Shown here piece after piece: positions 36,815 through 45,548 of a DNA stretch of 64,000 nt (its first letter is position 1; each line of letters begins with the position of its first letter). The notes under the pieces were generated by a model that saw only the letters and a program-made list of their open reading frames with translations, was not told where the DNA came from and did not search any database. Source of the stretch: JAFGAS01 sp963809875 (GTDB lineage: Bacteria; Desulfobacterota; Zymogenia; Zymogenales; Zymogenaceae); NCBI GenBank assembly GCA_963809875.1, contig CAWELC010000007.1:434001-498000 (forward strand), read 5' to 3'. The translations under genes and the position numbers were made by a program.

Positions 36815-36900
36815 CAATCGCACGCCGCATACGATAGAGATGCAGGGGTGGCCCAATTGCGGGCCGCGCTCTTCCGAATAGTGAGCTCAGGACCGCAGGA

Positions 36901-37488
36901 TTACTTCCCTCCTGCGATCTTCCTCTTCCCGCTCAAAAGCCCGATCTGAACGTCGCCCGCGCGGATCGCCCGAATGATTGAATCCTTGTCGCGATCGCAG
37001 TTCACCTCGATCCAGGTCTTACCGCACGAGTGCTCGTCATGGGCGTCATCCGTGGCGATCTTGACGATGGGGATCTCCGGTGTGTCATAGGCCGCCGTAT
37101 AGAAACCGCTGCAGGTCACTTCCATCGCGTCAAGCGGCCCGGGCCCCTCACTATTGAAGATCCCGATGCGCCGGTTTACCTCCGCGATGGGCAGCCGGTA
37201 CTGGTCCGGGTGGCAGAGGACGTAGAGGGTCTCAAGATCCCCCTTGATCTCCAGAACGTGATGATAGTAGAGGAATTTCGGCTCCAGCTCGATTCCCTCA
37301 AATACCATGATCCCCTCGACTTCGAGGGGAAAAATCTTCTTGTAGGCCGGCTTGAGGAGATATTCGTGGTCGGTGACGGCGATGAAGTCAAAACCCAGCT
37401 CTTCGTAGAACTCGGCCATCCTTCGGGGACTGAAATGCCCGTCGGACTGGTTCGTGTGGACGTGAAGATTTCCTTTCAGGTACGGCAT
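36901..37488 (-). CDS. PHP-domain metal-dependent phosphoesterase-like protein
   Basis: 195 residues from ATG 37488. The PHP motifs are NLHVHTNQSDG, AVTDHEY, a later LCHPDQY and ATDDAHDEHS, together supplying the His and Asp ligands for two or three metal ions. Similar stand-alone PHP proteins hydrolyse nucleoside 3',5'-bisphosphates or phosphate esters; here the substrate is unknown. The open frame runs on upstream to 37875 but that part is arginine-rich and glycine-rich without domain character, so the start inside was chosen; no strong ribosome binding site is seen. Confidence 0.75.
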   Translation of the reverse strand: MPYLKGNLHVHTNQSDGHFSPRRMAEFYEELGFDFIAVTDHEYLLKPAYKKIFPLEVEGIMVFEGIELEPKFLYYHHVLEIKGDLETLYVLCHPDQYRLPIAEVNRRIGIFNSEGPGPLDAMEVTCSGFYTAAYDTPEIPIVKIATDDAHDEHSCGKTWIEVNCDRDKDSIIRAIRAGDVQIGLLSGKRKIAGGK

Positions 37489-37888
37489 ACGTTCATTGGG
37501 CTCACTGCTGCGGTTAAACCGTTGGTGCGACCTTTCGGCACGGAAGGCCGGATATCCGCATCTATCCGGCCGGTCGTGTCGAATGGCTGCAGGCTGATCG
37601 AATGGGAAAGAAACCGCGTCTCGGTGTCCCCATCTTCCGGCCGAACACCCGTTCACGGCGGCCCATCGCGCCATGCGGCCCGTTCCGGTGCGACGTAAAT
37701 CCGCCTTTCCGCCGGAGCCCCCAAGGCCCCACCCCCGCCCCTTTTCGTCGGGCGCCAATCCCCCCCAATCCCCGCCTGCAGACGTATAACGCCCAATAGT
37801 ATCACTGAATCCGGGAAAAATACAGGATTTTTTCACCCGGTAAACGCTTCCGCGTCTCTCCTGCGCGTACTTCATCTCCTCATTTTTC
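37489..37888. other. Intergenic region, about 400 bases
   Basis: I find no supported gene or RNA. A GC-rich part (to about 37790) gives way to AT-rich DNA before the promoter at 37889. Confidence 0.4.
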
Positions 37889-37943
37889 TTGACAATATTT
37901 ACGGCCCTGTGCTATAGTCCCGTTTTGAATGAGCACTCATTCA
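37889..37943 (+). promoter_or_regulatory. Strong sigma-70 promoter with TetR-type operator, F0 ATP-synthase operon
   Basis: TTGACA (37889-37894), 18-base spacer, TATAGT (37913-37918), then TGAATGAGCACTCATTCA (37926-37943), an inverted repeat with exact 8-base arms. The operator covers the expected transcript start, so a bound repressor would block transcription. It shares the TGAATG/CATTCA half-sites with 688-705. The next gene on this strand is atpZ at 38107. Confidence 0.7.
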
Positions 37944-38106
37944 TGCGGGAGAGGGTGGAGGGATGAAAATCCGAATCTGACCGCATGGGTGACGGCCCGA
38001 AGGGCAAGCCGCGGTCCGGGCGGGGTTCTTACGGGCGGAAATCTTATGGGTGGCAAGAAGGGGGGGAGGCGTCGCCCGCTGACGGAACGGCATTCCGGAG
38101 GGGTCG

Positions 38107-38355
38107 GTGGAAGACGAAAAGAAAAGGTTCGTCAGGCAGCTCTTCTTCCTGAGCAGCACGGGGCTATCGATGGTCCTGGCCGTTTTCATCGGCCTGGCCT
38201 TCGGTGTCTTCCTGGACGGCAAGCTGGGAACACGGCCCTGGTTTACACTGATATTCCTGGGATTGGGCATCGTAGCCGGTTTTCGCAATATTTTTTGGTT
38301 TATCAAGCACTATGGAATCTCGGACGACAAAAAGGACCGAAAAGGGGACCAGTAA
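38107..38355 (+). CDS. atpZ: AtpZ/AtpI-like F0F1 ATPase assembly subunit
   Basis: 82 residues from GTG 38107, which follows GGAGGGG. Two hydrophobic helices (about 13-34 and 45-63) with GLAFGVFLDGKLGTRPWFTLIFLGLGIVAGF, the pattern of AtpZ-type proteins found first in ATP synthase operons and thought to help assemble the c-ring. It overlaps the next gene by 44 bases. Confidence 0.8.
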   Translation: MEDEKKRFVRQLFFLSSTGLSMVLAVFIGLAFGVFLDGKLGTRPWFTLIFLGLGIVAGFRNIFWFIKHYGISDDKKDRKGDQ

Positions 38356-38749
38356 GATAATTGAATCGTATGCCCGGGAGCTCATCGAGGCGGGCAGCCT
38401 GACCATGCTCCTGTTGTTGATCGTCCTAGGCGTCCTGATCAGGTCCTACACCTTCGCGCTGGGGGTCTTCGTGGGAGGGATCGTCGCGGTCATCAACCAT
38501 TACGGTCTCTACAAATCCCTTCGATCCGTTCTTTCGGCCGCCGCCGAACGGGGCGTAAAGAATGGGACGCCCCAGACGCTTTTTGCCTTTTACGTCAGGC
38601 TGGTATTTTCCGGCATCGTGATCTTTCTCGCCTTGAGAGGCGGCTTCGCAGACCCCATCGGCATCCTCGTCGGTGCGTCGGTAGTGGTGGTCAACAGCCT
38701 GATCGTCGGACTGGCGATATTCATCACGGATAGAGGAGTCAACGGATAG
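38312..38749 (+). CDS. atpI: ATP synthase subunit I (AtpI family)
   Basis: 145 residues with four hydrophobic segments (about 27-45, 48-66, 90-108, 116-138). The layout and place directly before atpB match AtpI, the membrane helper of F0 assembly. Stop and atpB start are adjacent (TAG ATG). The start ATG lies inside atpZ. Confidence 0.75.
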   Translation: MESRTTKRTEKGTSKIIESYARELIEAGSLTMLLLLIVLGVLIRSYTFALGVFVGGIVAVINHYGLYKSLRSVLSAAAERGVKNGTPQTLFAFYVRLVFSGIVIFLALRGGFADPIGILVGASVVVVNSLIVGLAIFITDRGVNG

Positions 38750-39421
38750 ATGGAACACCCGATTCTCCTGCTCGACTTTTTTCACATACCCGGGTTGGGG
38801 TATGCGCCCCATATCACCTACACCTGGCTCATCATGATTTTTCTGATCGGCCTTTCGTATCTTGCCATGCGAAAAGCTACGATCGTGCCCAATCCGGTAC
38901 AAAACGTCATCGAGCTGGTGATGCTGGGCCTGAATAACCTCATTAAGGACATCATGGGTGACAAGGGAAAGCCCTTCATCCCGCTCTTGGTGGCCGAGGC
39001 TTTTTTTATCTTCACCGCCAACATCGTCGGCATCATCCCCGGTTTTAACTCACCGACGTCCAATCTCAACACCAATGCCGCGATGGCGGTCGTGGTCTTC
39101 ATACTGACCCATATCATCGGGGTCAGGGCCCACGGCTTCAAGTATGTCAAGACCTTCATGGGCCCGGTCTGGTGGCTGACCCCCCTATTCATCCCCGTTG
39201 AGATCATTAGCCACCTCTCCCGACCACTGTCGTTGTCGGTCCGGCTCTTCGGCAATATCCGGGGCGAGGACCTGGTCTTCTTCATCCTCTTGGTGCTCGT
39301 CCCGTACCTCATACCGCTTCCCTTCCTGCTGCTGATGATCCTCACGAGCGTGCTCCAGACCTTTGTCTTCGTCCTCCTGACCATGCTCTATATCAGCGGC
39401 GCAATGGAGGAAGCTCACTAA
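38750..39421 (+). CDS. atpB: ATP synthase subunit a
   Basis: 223 residues, five to six membrane helices. The essential half-channel Arg is Arg165 in SLSVRLFGN; FNSPTSNLNTNAAMAV and the terminal FVLLTMLYISGAMEEAH are family hallmarks. It forms the stator proton path against the c-ring. Shorter at the N terminus than E. coli subunit a (271), like other delta-proteobacterial versions. Confidence 0.95.
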   Translation: MEHPILLLDFFHIPGLGYAPHITYTWLIMIFLIGLSYLAMRKATIVPNPVQNVIELVMLGLNNLIKDIMGDKGKPFIPLLVAEAFFIFTANIVGIIPGFNSPTSNLNTNAAMAVVVFILTHIIGVRAHGFKYVKTFMGPVWWLTPLFIPVEIISHLSRPLSLSVRLFGNIRGEDLVFFILLVLVPYLIPLPFLLLMILTSVLQTFVFVLLTMLYISGAMEEAH

Positions 39422-39456
39422 CGCATACGCCAACCTGAAAGAAAGGAGATCTTTTG

Positions 39457-39876
39457 ATGGGTAAAAAGTCGTTTGTGATAATTTTTGTCCTATTGTTCCT
39501 TTTAATGACCGCGGCCGTCGTGCTGGCCCAGGCGGAAACGGAGACAACTGCGCCGGCCGTGACCGAGGAAGGAACCGAGGCGGGAGCCCCGGCGCCGGGG
39601 GGTGCCCTCGATCCCAACTACACGCTCTATTTCGCGCTGTCGGTGCTCGGGGCGGGCCTTGCTATCGGCCTGGGAGCCTGCGGGACCGGCGTCGGCATGG
39701 GCTCGGCCGTCCGCGGGGCGCTGGAAGGCGCCGCTAGAAACCCGGATACCTATGGGAGACTCCTGACGACCATGATGATCGGCCTTGCCATGATCGAGTC
39801 TCTGGCGATTTACGCCCTCGTTATCGCGCTGATACTGCTGTACGCGAACCCGTTCGCGAAGCTGTTCGGAGTATAG
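39457..39876 (+). CDS. atpE: ATP synthase subunit c with N-terminal leader
   Basis: 139 residues from ATG 39457 (AAAGGAGATC upstream; a TTG just before is less likely). The true c subunit begins at about residue 52; before it lies a signal-peptide-like segment (1-25, ends LAQAET) and an acidic/Pro-rich linker. Two-helix hairpin with the polar loop GAARNPD and ion-binding Glu114 in AMIESLAIYALVIALILLY. The TM1 position that is Gln in sodium-type c subunits appears to be Met81 (GVGMGS), which favours proton use. No b, delta or F1 genes follow, so those are elsewhere. Confidence 0.9.
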   Translation: MGKKSFVIIFVLLFLLMTAAVVLAQAETETTAPAVTEEGTEAGAPAPGGALDPNYTLYFALSVLGAGLAIGLGACGTGVGMGSAVRGALEGAARNPDTYGRLLTTMMIGLAMIESLAIYALVIALILLYANPFAKLFGV

Positions 39877-39907
39877 GCGAGCAGGAAACCGACGCCTCAC
39901 GATCAAG

Positions 39908-39940
39908 CCCCCGGGTAACGTTGAGCGTTTCCGGGGGTTT
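39908..39940 (+). terminator. Terminator of the F0 operon
   Basis: CCCCCGGGTAACG, TTGAG, CGTTTCCGGGGG then TTTGTTG: GC stem with one internal mismatch, 32 bases after atpE. Confidence 0.75.
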
Positions 39941-40052
39941 GTTGTCCCTGTCGACCCTTCAGACCCGATCGAGCCGCCCGTGAGGTTACCGTGCGGCAAG
40001 CCGGGGAATCCTCGTCCGAGACGACGATCGTCGCTATCCCTCGAAAAGATAG

Positions 40053-40084
40053 AAACGGCCGCCTTTTGTGGGGCGGCCGTTTTA
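40053..40084. terminator. Second hairpin, probable terminator for bactofilin/atpE ends
   Basis: AAACGGCCGCC (40053-40063), TTTTGTGG, GGCGGCCGTTT (40072-40082) plus T. Symmetric A and T tails make it able to act on both strands between the F0 operon and the convergent bactofilin gene. Confidence 0.7.
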
Positions 40085-40156
40085 CTGCGTCACTGGTTTG
40101 TCGCACGCGCCGTCGAATGCGCTGACGGTGCGCGCTTTATCGTTCGCAGAAGACTA

Positions 40157-40561
40157 TTATTTCTCGTTTGATTTCAGCGCCTTTTTCATCGTAATCCGCG
40201 CCGATACTTTGGCTCCCCGCTCGATCGAGAGCCTCCGGGTGGTGGTAATCTCACCCTTTACAACCCCTTCCTTTATGATAGCAAGCCTCGGCGAATGGAT
40301 CGTGCCGTTTATCACGCCACCGAAGACAACATGGTCTCCCCGGACGTCACCCTCAATGCGGGTGTTGGGGCCGACGTAGATTTCGGCGTCCGTTCCGAGT
40401 CCCAAGATATCTCCCGAGACCGACGAACCGAAAAGGAGGGTCCTTCCCTCAAAAGATATTTTCCCCTCGAGGACGTTGCCGGGGCCGAGGTAGTTATGAA
40501 ATTCGAGGTCGCCGAAGAAACCGTCTCCAACCGTCGTCTTGTTCGGGTTTTGTTCGTCCAT
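40157..40561 (-). CDS. Bactofilin
   Basis: 134 residues from ATG 40561 (frame upstream lies over dksA in another frame and is not coding). The centre is a right-handed beta-helix of regular short rungs: LEGKISFEGRTLLFGSSVSG, GDILG, IEGDVRGDHVVFGG, INGTIHSPRLAIIKEGVVKG, the bactofilin (DUF583) fold. These proteins polymerise without nucleotide and act as cytoskeletal scaffolds for cell shape, stalks or chromosome-organising proteins. It follows dksA with one base between, so both are probably one transcript. Confidence 0.88.
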   Translation of the reverse strand: MDEQNPNKTTVGDGFFGDLEFHNYLGPGNVLEGKISFEGRTLLFGSSVSGDILGLGTDAEIYVGPNTRIEGDVRGDHVVFGGVINGTIHSPRLAIIKEGVVKGEITTTRRLSIERGAKVSARITMKKALKSNEK

Positions 40562-40562
40562 A

Positions 40563-40925
40563 TTATGTACCGATCCTCTTTTCCTTCTTCTCCGACTCGG
40601 TCTTGCAGTGGATGCACAATGTGGTAACCGGCCTGACCCGCAGACGCTCTTCCCCGATCTCTTCGCCGCATTCCTCACATACCCCGAAGGTCCCGTCTTC
40701 GATACGGGCAAGGGCTTCCTTGATCTTCAGGATCAGTTTTCTCTCCCGATCCCGTATCCGAAGCACGAAGTTGCGATCCGACTCGTGGGACGCCCGATCC
40801 GTCGGGTCCGGGAAATACTCCTTGGAATCGGTCATGTCCAGTACGGTGCTGTCGGCTTCAGTAAGGAGCTCCTGCAGCCGTGCCTCCAAGAGTGTCTTGA
40901 AATACTCTATCTTTTTGTTTTCCAT
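40563..40925 (-). CDS. dksA: DksA/TraR-family RNA polymerase-binding protein
   Basis: 120 residues. N-terminal coiled coil with the tip motif DPTDRA (DxxDxA, needed for DksA activity) and C-terminal C4 zinc finger CEEC...CIHC. Binds the RNA polymerase secondary channel and works with ppGpp. GGAAGGAGGAACGGAGG lies directly upstream of the ATG. Shorter than E. coli DksA (151), as in most delta-proteobacterial homologues. Confidence 0.9.
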   Translation of the reverse strand: MENKKIEYFKTLLEARLQELLTEADSTVLDMTDSKEYFPDPTDRASHESDRNFVLRIRDRERKLILKIKEALARIEDGTFGVCEECGEEIGEERLRVRPVTTLCIHCKTESEKKEKRIGT

Positions 40926-41360
40926 CCTCCGTTCCTCCTTCCCCGCTCAGACCCACGCCCCGCTCAACTACCGGCCCACGATGAATCCCGAGCCGGATGT
41001 CCCGCCGGACCCGAAAGAAGAGGCCGCGCCGCATTCGGCGACTCGGATCCTCCCTCCACCAGGCCGCTCTCCCGTTGGCGCTCCGTTGGATATGCCGGGC
41101 GGAGTGCCGGCGCGACCGGCGGTCTATACCCACCCTCCACCCTGTGCCTCAATCAGACAATCAAATCCTGACGCATCGTCGCAGCCTTCTCGATCCGGAT
41201 ATTTCATTGCTTTTAAATTGTTAATTTTACTCGTTTTGTACTATCAAGTCAATAAAAATAAGTTTTTGCCCGCCGCGTACGGCAGCCGGCATAATCCGAT
41301 GCCGGATACGGCGTGCGACCGATCGATAGCCATGCGGGCCGCCGGCCGCTCCCTTTGCCC
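40926..41360. other. Intergenic region, about 435 bases
   Basis: No gene is supported. Between 41210 and 41270 there is an AT-rich stretch. A promoter for dksA must lie here but no clear -35/-10 pair was recognised on the minus strand. Confidence 0.4.
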
Positions 41361-41389
41361 TTGACAACGCGACTACCCTGAACCATAAT
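41361..41389 (+). promoter_or_regulatory. Sigma-70 promoter giving a leaderless siroheme decarboxylase mRNA
   Basis: TTGACA (41361-41366), 17-base spacer, CATAAT (41384-41389). The predicted start of transcription, about seven bases after the -10 box, is the A of ATG 41396. No ribosome binding site is present. Confidence 0.7.
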
Positions 41390-41395
41390 CGAGTC

Positions 41396-41866
41396 ATGGA
41401 TGAGAAGACCAGACGAATCCTGCGCGCGGCCTCGGGCGATCTTCCTCTGTCTCCGTTGCCTTTTGACGGGTGGGCCGGTGCGGTCGGGGTGGATCCGGAA
41501 CAATTCATCCTCACCCTTCGCTCTGCTGTGCGCGAAGGAATCGTGCGGCGGTTCGGGGCCGTGCTCGTCCACACGAAGAGCGGCATGAAGGCCAACGCCA
41601 TGGTGGCCTGGGAGGTTCCCGGCGACCGGGCGGATGAGGTCGGTGAGATCATGGCCCGATTTGATGCGGTCAGTCACTGCTACCTCCGCACACCTCCTCC
41701 CGGTTTTCCGTATCGCCTCTTTACCATGCTGCATGCCCCGGACGAGCGGACGCTCTCGTCGGTTATCAACGCAATCAAAGAAGAGACGGGTCTGGACTCG
41801 TATGCCGTCTTTGCCTCCGTTCGTGAGTTCAAGAAGACGAGCCCCGACTATCTCGGGGAAGAGTAA
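41396..41866 (+). CDS. Siroheme decarboxylase subunit (AhbB/NirD-like, Lrp/AsnC-related)
   Basis: 156 residues. Lrp-like N-terminal helix-turn-helix part followed by a RAM-like domain with RRFGAVLVHTKSGMKANAMVAWEVP, SHCYLRTPPPGFPYRLFTMLHA, and terminal REFKKTSP, the signature of siroheme decarboxylases (AhbA/AhbB, NirD/L/G/H), which take siroheme to 12,18-didecarboxysiroheme for heme or heme d1. The next gene, hemL, supports a tetrapyrrole role. A second paralogue (AhbA or AhbB) usually accompanies it but is not here. Transcript looks leaderless. Confidence 0.88.
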   Translation: MDEKTRRILRAASGDLPLSPLPFDGWAGAVGVDPEQFILTLRSAVREGIVRRFGAVLVHTKSGMKANAMVAWEVPGDRADEVGEIMARFDAVSHCYLRTPPPGFPYRLFTMLHAPDERTLSSVINAIKEETGLDSYAVFASVREFKKTSPDYLGEE

Positions 41867-41926
41867 CCCGGCCCCGCGCCGATGCGGCGGGCTCGAGAGG
41901 GACGAAAAACCCAAGCAGGATGCCCG

Positions 41927-43216
41927 ATGGAAAAGACGATGAAAAGGTCGCAGGCCCTCTTCGAGCGGGCACAGCGTATCATCCCCGGCGGTGTTAACAG
42001 CCCCGTGCGCGCCTACAAGTCGGTGGGAGGGATCCCGCCGTTTATCGCCCGCGGCGCGGGGGCGTATATCTTTGACGTCGATTCAAATCGATACATCGAC
42101 TATGTCCTCTCATGGGGGCCGCTCATCCTCGGCCATGCCCACGAGGAGGTCGTGGCGGCGGCAACGGAGGCATTGCGGGGCGGTTCCTCATTCGGGGCCC
42201 CGACGGAGCGGGAAGTAACGCTTGCCGAAATGATTCTTTCCTTTTTCCCGAAGATGGAGATGGTCAGGCTCGTCTCCTCCGGGACCGAGGCGGCCATGAC
42301 CGCCATTAGACTGGCCCGGGGCTGCACGGGGCGGGACAAGATCGTAAAATTCGCCGGATGCTACCACGGTCATTGTGACTCCCTGCTGGCAGAGGCCGGC
42401 TCCGGGATCGCCACCCTCGGCATCCCGGCTACTCCCGGCGTGACGCCGGCGACGGCGGCCGATACCCTCACCGTTCCTTTCAACGACATGGCGGCCCTCG
42501 ACGAGACCTTCGAGCGAAGGGGCAGCGAGATTGCGGCGGTCATTGTGGAGCCCGTGCCGGGCAACATGGGGGTGGTGCCGCCTGACGATGATTTCCTGAA
42601 GGGACTTATCTCAACGGCCCGCTCCCACGGTGCCCTTGTCATCTTCGACGAGGTGATGAGCGGCTTCCGCGCGGACCTGGGTGGGGCCCAGACCCTGTGG
42701 GGGCTCGATCCGGACATTACGCTATTGGGCAAGGTCGTGGGGGGAGGATTTCCGCTGGCGGCCGTCGCGGGACGAAGGCAGGTGATGGAGCGGCTGGCCC
42801 CATCGGGCCCGGTTTACCAGGCGGGGACGCTCTCCGGCAATCCCGTGGCCGTGGCCGCCGGGATAGCGACGCTTTCGGTCCTCTCACGACCGGGCGTCTT
42901 TGAGACAATCGCGGCAAAGGCGGACGCTCTGAGGGAGGGGGTCATCAACGCGGCGAGAGCCGCCGGCGTCCCGCTCTGGGCAGGCGCCGTCGGGACCATG
43001 CTGTCATTCTTCTTTTCAGAGGGACCCGTCAGGAGCTTTGCCCAAGCCAAGGCGACGAGAGCCGACCTCTTCGTGAGCTGGTTTCACGAGATGATTGAGC
43101 GCGGGATCTACCTGGCCCCTTCCCCCTTTGAGGCACTTTTCGTCTCGGCGGCCCACAGCGATGATGATATCAGGGAGACGGTCCGGGCCGCCGGAGCCGC
43201 CTTCGGACGCCTCTAG
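41927..43216 (+). CDS. hemL: Glutamate-1-semialdehyde 2,1-aminomutase
   Basis: 429 residues from ATG 41927 (AGGAT upstream; ATG 41939 and 41882 are alternatives). PLP enzyme making 5-aminolevulinate in the C5 tetrapyrrole pathway. RIIPGGVNSPVRAYKSVGG, YHGHCDSLLAEAGSG, FDEVMSGFR and the PLP Lys in LLGKVVGGGFPLAAVAG are all present; the terminal region has the normal ISAAHSDDDI-like segment. Follows the siroheme decarboxylase by 60 bases in the same direction. Confidence 0.97.
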   Translation: MEKTMKRSQALFERAQRIIPGGVNSPVRAYKSVGGIPPFIARGAGAYIFDVDSNRYIDYVLSWGPLILGHAHEEVVAAATEALRGGSSFGAPTEREVTLAEMILSFFPKMEMVRLVSSGTEAAMTAIRLARGCTGRDKIVKFAGCYHGHCDSLLAEAGSGIATLGIPATPGVTPATAADTLTVPFNDMAALDETFERRGSEIAAVIVEPVPGNMGVVPPDDDFLKGLISTARSHGALVIFDEVMSGFRADLGGAQTLWGLDPDITLLGKVVGGGFPLAAVAGRRQVMERLAPSGPVYQAGTLSGNPVAVAAGIATLSVLSRPGVFETIAAKADALREGVINAARAAGVPLWAGAVGTMLSFFFSEGPVRSFAQAKATRADLFVSWFHEMIERGIYLAPSPFEALFVSAAHSDDDIRETVRAAGAAFGRL

Positions 43217-43295
43217 AACGGTCCTGGTCGGTCGGGACGGACAGGTGTCGATTTGCCGATCCGCCCACTCCCCCGTCCGGCGACGGCACGGCCGG

Positions 43296-44054
43296 CTATG
43301 ACCTGACGATGACCGATGCGTTCGGGTCAAACGGGTTTGACCGCATCGCCAAAGAGAAGAGATAGGGGTACTGATCGTTGAGGTGCTTCATGTAGTCGAC
43401 CCACTGGAGCATCCCGGTAAGGTAGGCACGCCTCACGTCGCCGGCCACGTGCGCAAAGTCGCTGGCGGGTAACCCCCTGAACTCCTCCCGGTAAGAAAGC
43501 TCGTCCATCAGGTGGAAGACCGCCCAGAGGAGGTCGGTAAAGCGCTCGTGTTCGAGGAGGTTGGGATTTTCCAGGAGCCTCAAAAGAAAATCCCGCTGGC
43601 TCAGGAGGAAATCCTTCATCCCGGCGAGCTCGAATCCCTCCGCCTCCAGATCCGGCTGATAGGTGGCCAGCGCTCTTTTCATCGCGACAACCCCCCTGGC
43701 CGTCCAATCGTTTTTGACCAGCGCGTCCCGCGCAATGCCCTGGATGTTCCTGTCGGCGCGGGCGATATCACGAAGCAGCCTTATTCCCACCTCGCTGAAG
43801 AATATCCCGATGACCATGTTCATCTTGGTCATCATCGCCTCTTTCTCCCGCCTGGCCAGCAGCCGATCGATGATGATGGTCACGAGGAGCACTTCGACCG
43901 GCAGGAAAGCAATATCGCCGACCAGATAGAGAAAGATATGGTGGGCGTCATGGAAAAGCAGATAATGGACGAAATAGAGGATCGCCGATAGGATAATAAG
44001 TCCGGCGGCCAACGCTATCGTAAACCGGTCTCCCCGAGGCAGCTTATCACTCAT
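43296..44054 (-). CDS. Uncharacterised membrane protein, two helices plus helical cytoplasmic domain
   Basis: 252 residues. Two hydrophobic helices at about 13-31 and 41-63, then a long soluble alpha-helical part with many Arg, Leu and Glu residues, ending near PNASVIVRS. FLYLVGDIAFLPVEVLLVTIIIDRLL suggests an anchor. I do not recognise a named family. Convergent with hemL and 86 bases from the amidohydrolase start side. GGATGG lies upstream of ATG 44054. Confidence 0.65.
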   Translation of the reverse strand: MSDKLPRGDRFTIALAAGLIILSAILYFVHYLLFHDAHHIFLYLVGDIAFLPVEVLLVTIIIDRLLARREKEAMMTKMNMVIGIFFSEVGIRLLRDIARADRNIQGIARDALVKNDWTARGVVAMKRALATYQPDLEAEGFELAGMKDFLLSQRDFLLRLLENPNLLEHERFTDLLWAVFHLMDELSYREEFRGLPASDFAHVAGDVRRAYLTGMLQWVDYMKHLNDQYPYLFSLAMRSNPFDPNASVIVRS

Positions 44055-44140
44055 CGCTTGGCCATCCTATTGAGTTTCTTCCGCCGGGCGGAACTCGGCC
44101 GAATCTCTCGGAATCTCGTTAATGTAACATGGAGCCTTTC

Positions 44141-45079
44141 TCAGCCTCCATTGTGTGACCGATTCCCGCAGGGCTTTGAGCTTTCCTCAATCAATAAATT
44201 CCAGCGTCGTCCGATCTCGGGGGCGAAACGATCGATGAACGCCAGCGGATTATCCCACAGGATCGCCCGGGAAACCTCGTCCGGGAGCCCGAAGGCAAAG
44301 AGATCGTTGTAGATTGTCTCGAGGCTCCCCATCCCCACGGGGTGATCGGAGCCGAAGAGGGTCCTCTTCGGGAAATCAGTGACGAGGGCCCGAAAGAGCT
44401 CCGAGACACGTGCCTGACCGTGGTGAGGCGCAGAAGCTCCGGCACGCTCGATGTATCTCAGGGCGCCGAAGACATTGGTGGCGTCCAGCCAGACGCCGCT
44501 ATACTCCTCCATGAGGGCGCGCACCTCCCGAAAATGGGGGAAGAGGCAGTGGGAGAGGACCAGCACCAGTCGGGGGAATCGCCGGAGGATGCGCTCGATA
44601 TCGGAGGGCGGCATCTTCATCCGGTAGAATTCCTCAAATCCCGTATGCAGCACCACCGGCCTGGCATATTGCTCGAGCAGCTCGTAGACGGGAAACATCC
44701 GCTCATCGGCCGGGTCGAAGCGCTGGACGAAGGGGTGAAACTTGAGACCGACAAAACGATAACCCTGGATGCAGCGTCGCACCACCGCTTCCTTGTCGGG
44801 TGTCTCCAGGTGAAGCGAGCCGAAAACAGCGGCGTGGGGGAGCCGCCGCCCGAGCTCGTCATTAAATTCATTGAGCGCCTCGGTCTGATCGGCCTTCAGA
44901 GGATAGACGTAGTTGAAAAAGAACCGGATTTCCCGACCGGCAAGATCAGAGACGATCCCCGCCTCATCGATGGCCGGATCCACCGGGTGTTCGGGAAAGG
45001 CCTTCCTGATCCAGCGCAGAAGGCCGGCGATTCTATCGGACGGCATGATATGGACGTGGGCGTCGATGATCGTCGACAT
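44141..45079 (-). CDS. Amidohydrolase-2 family metal-dependent hydrolase
   Basis: 312 residues, TIM-barrel. Metal ligands: DAHVHIM at the start, GLKFHPF, VVLHTGFEE, LSHCLFPHF and FGSDHPVG near the C terminus. This group includes decarboxylases such as ACMSD as well as hydrolases, and often works on carboxylated ring or unsaturated compounds; no specific substrate can be inferred. Direction and spacing (88 bases) suggest it shares a unit with the cyclophilin-like gene. Confidence 0.83.
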   Translation of the reverse strand: MSTIIDAHVHIMPSDRIAGLLRWIRKAFPEHPVDPAIDEAGIVSDLAGREIRFFFNYVYPLKADQTEALNEFNDELGRRLPHAAVFGSLHLETPDKEAVVRRCIQGYRFVGLKFHPFVQRFDPADERMFPVYELLEQYARPVVLHTGFEEFYRMKMPPSDIERILRRFPRLVLVLSHCLFPHFREVRALMEEYSGVWLDATNVFGALRYIERAGASAPHHGQARVSELFRALVTDFPKRTLFGSDHPVGMGSLETIYNDLFAFGLPDEVSRAILWDNPLAFIDRFAPEIGRRWNLLIEESSKPCGNRSHNGG

Positions 45080-45167
45080 GGATTGTCTCGCTCACATATT
45101 CGGGCGTTCGTCTCGGAACCCGATATGCCTGTCAGGTATGTTATCGCTGCGCTTTCTGCGCTGCGTG

Positions 45168-45548
45168 TTATCGTCTCTCCACGGTAATCTCCTGGCCGTC
45201 GTTAACCGATGCGAGGAGCGTGGGATCGTCCATGACCCGGCCGAAGATGTTGACCGGAGAGGCCGCCCGGATTTCGTCTCCCCGGCTCATCGGCGTCTTG
45301 CCGAAAAAAATGCAGAACGAATTACCATTCGGCCAATAGCCGAGCTCTCCCACATAAACGACGTCCCGGGCGTCCGGGGCCCGGGGGAGAGAGAGGGGGA
45401 TGGAAAAGTAGATCTCGTCTCCCCAGCGATTTGCGGGAGAGGTGACCGGAAGGATGGCCAGGATCCTATCGCCCGTCTCGTTCCCGTAGATCTCGGCGGT
45501 CAGCTCGAGCGCGCCCGCGCGGATGACGACCGTCCGCTTTTCATCCAC
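45168..45548 (-). CDS. Cyclophilin-like fold protein (TM1367 family)
   Basis: 126 residues from GTG 45548, which has AGAGGGGGCAGG upstream; a GTG at 45569 is possible. ETGDRILAILPVTSPANRWGDEIYF, ELGYWPNGNSFCIFFGKTPMS and SPVNIFGRV are typical of the small beta-barrel family related to Thermotoga TM1367, with a cyclophilin-like fold but no proven isomerase activity. Function unknown. Confidence 0.78.
   Translation of the reverse strand: MDEKRTVVIRAGALELTAEIYGNETGDRILAILPVTSPANRWGDEIYFSIPLSLPRAPDARDVVYVGELGYWPNGNSFCIFFGKTPMSRGDEIRAASPVNIFGRVMDDPTLLASVNDGQEITVERR

Noticed and set aside
37929..38360. TetR regulator gene between the PHP gene and atpZ
   Set aside because: The operator is there, but translations of the region in all frames lack a TetR helix-turn-helix.
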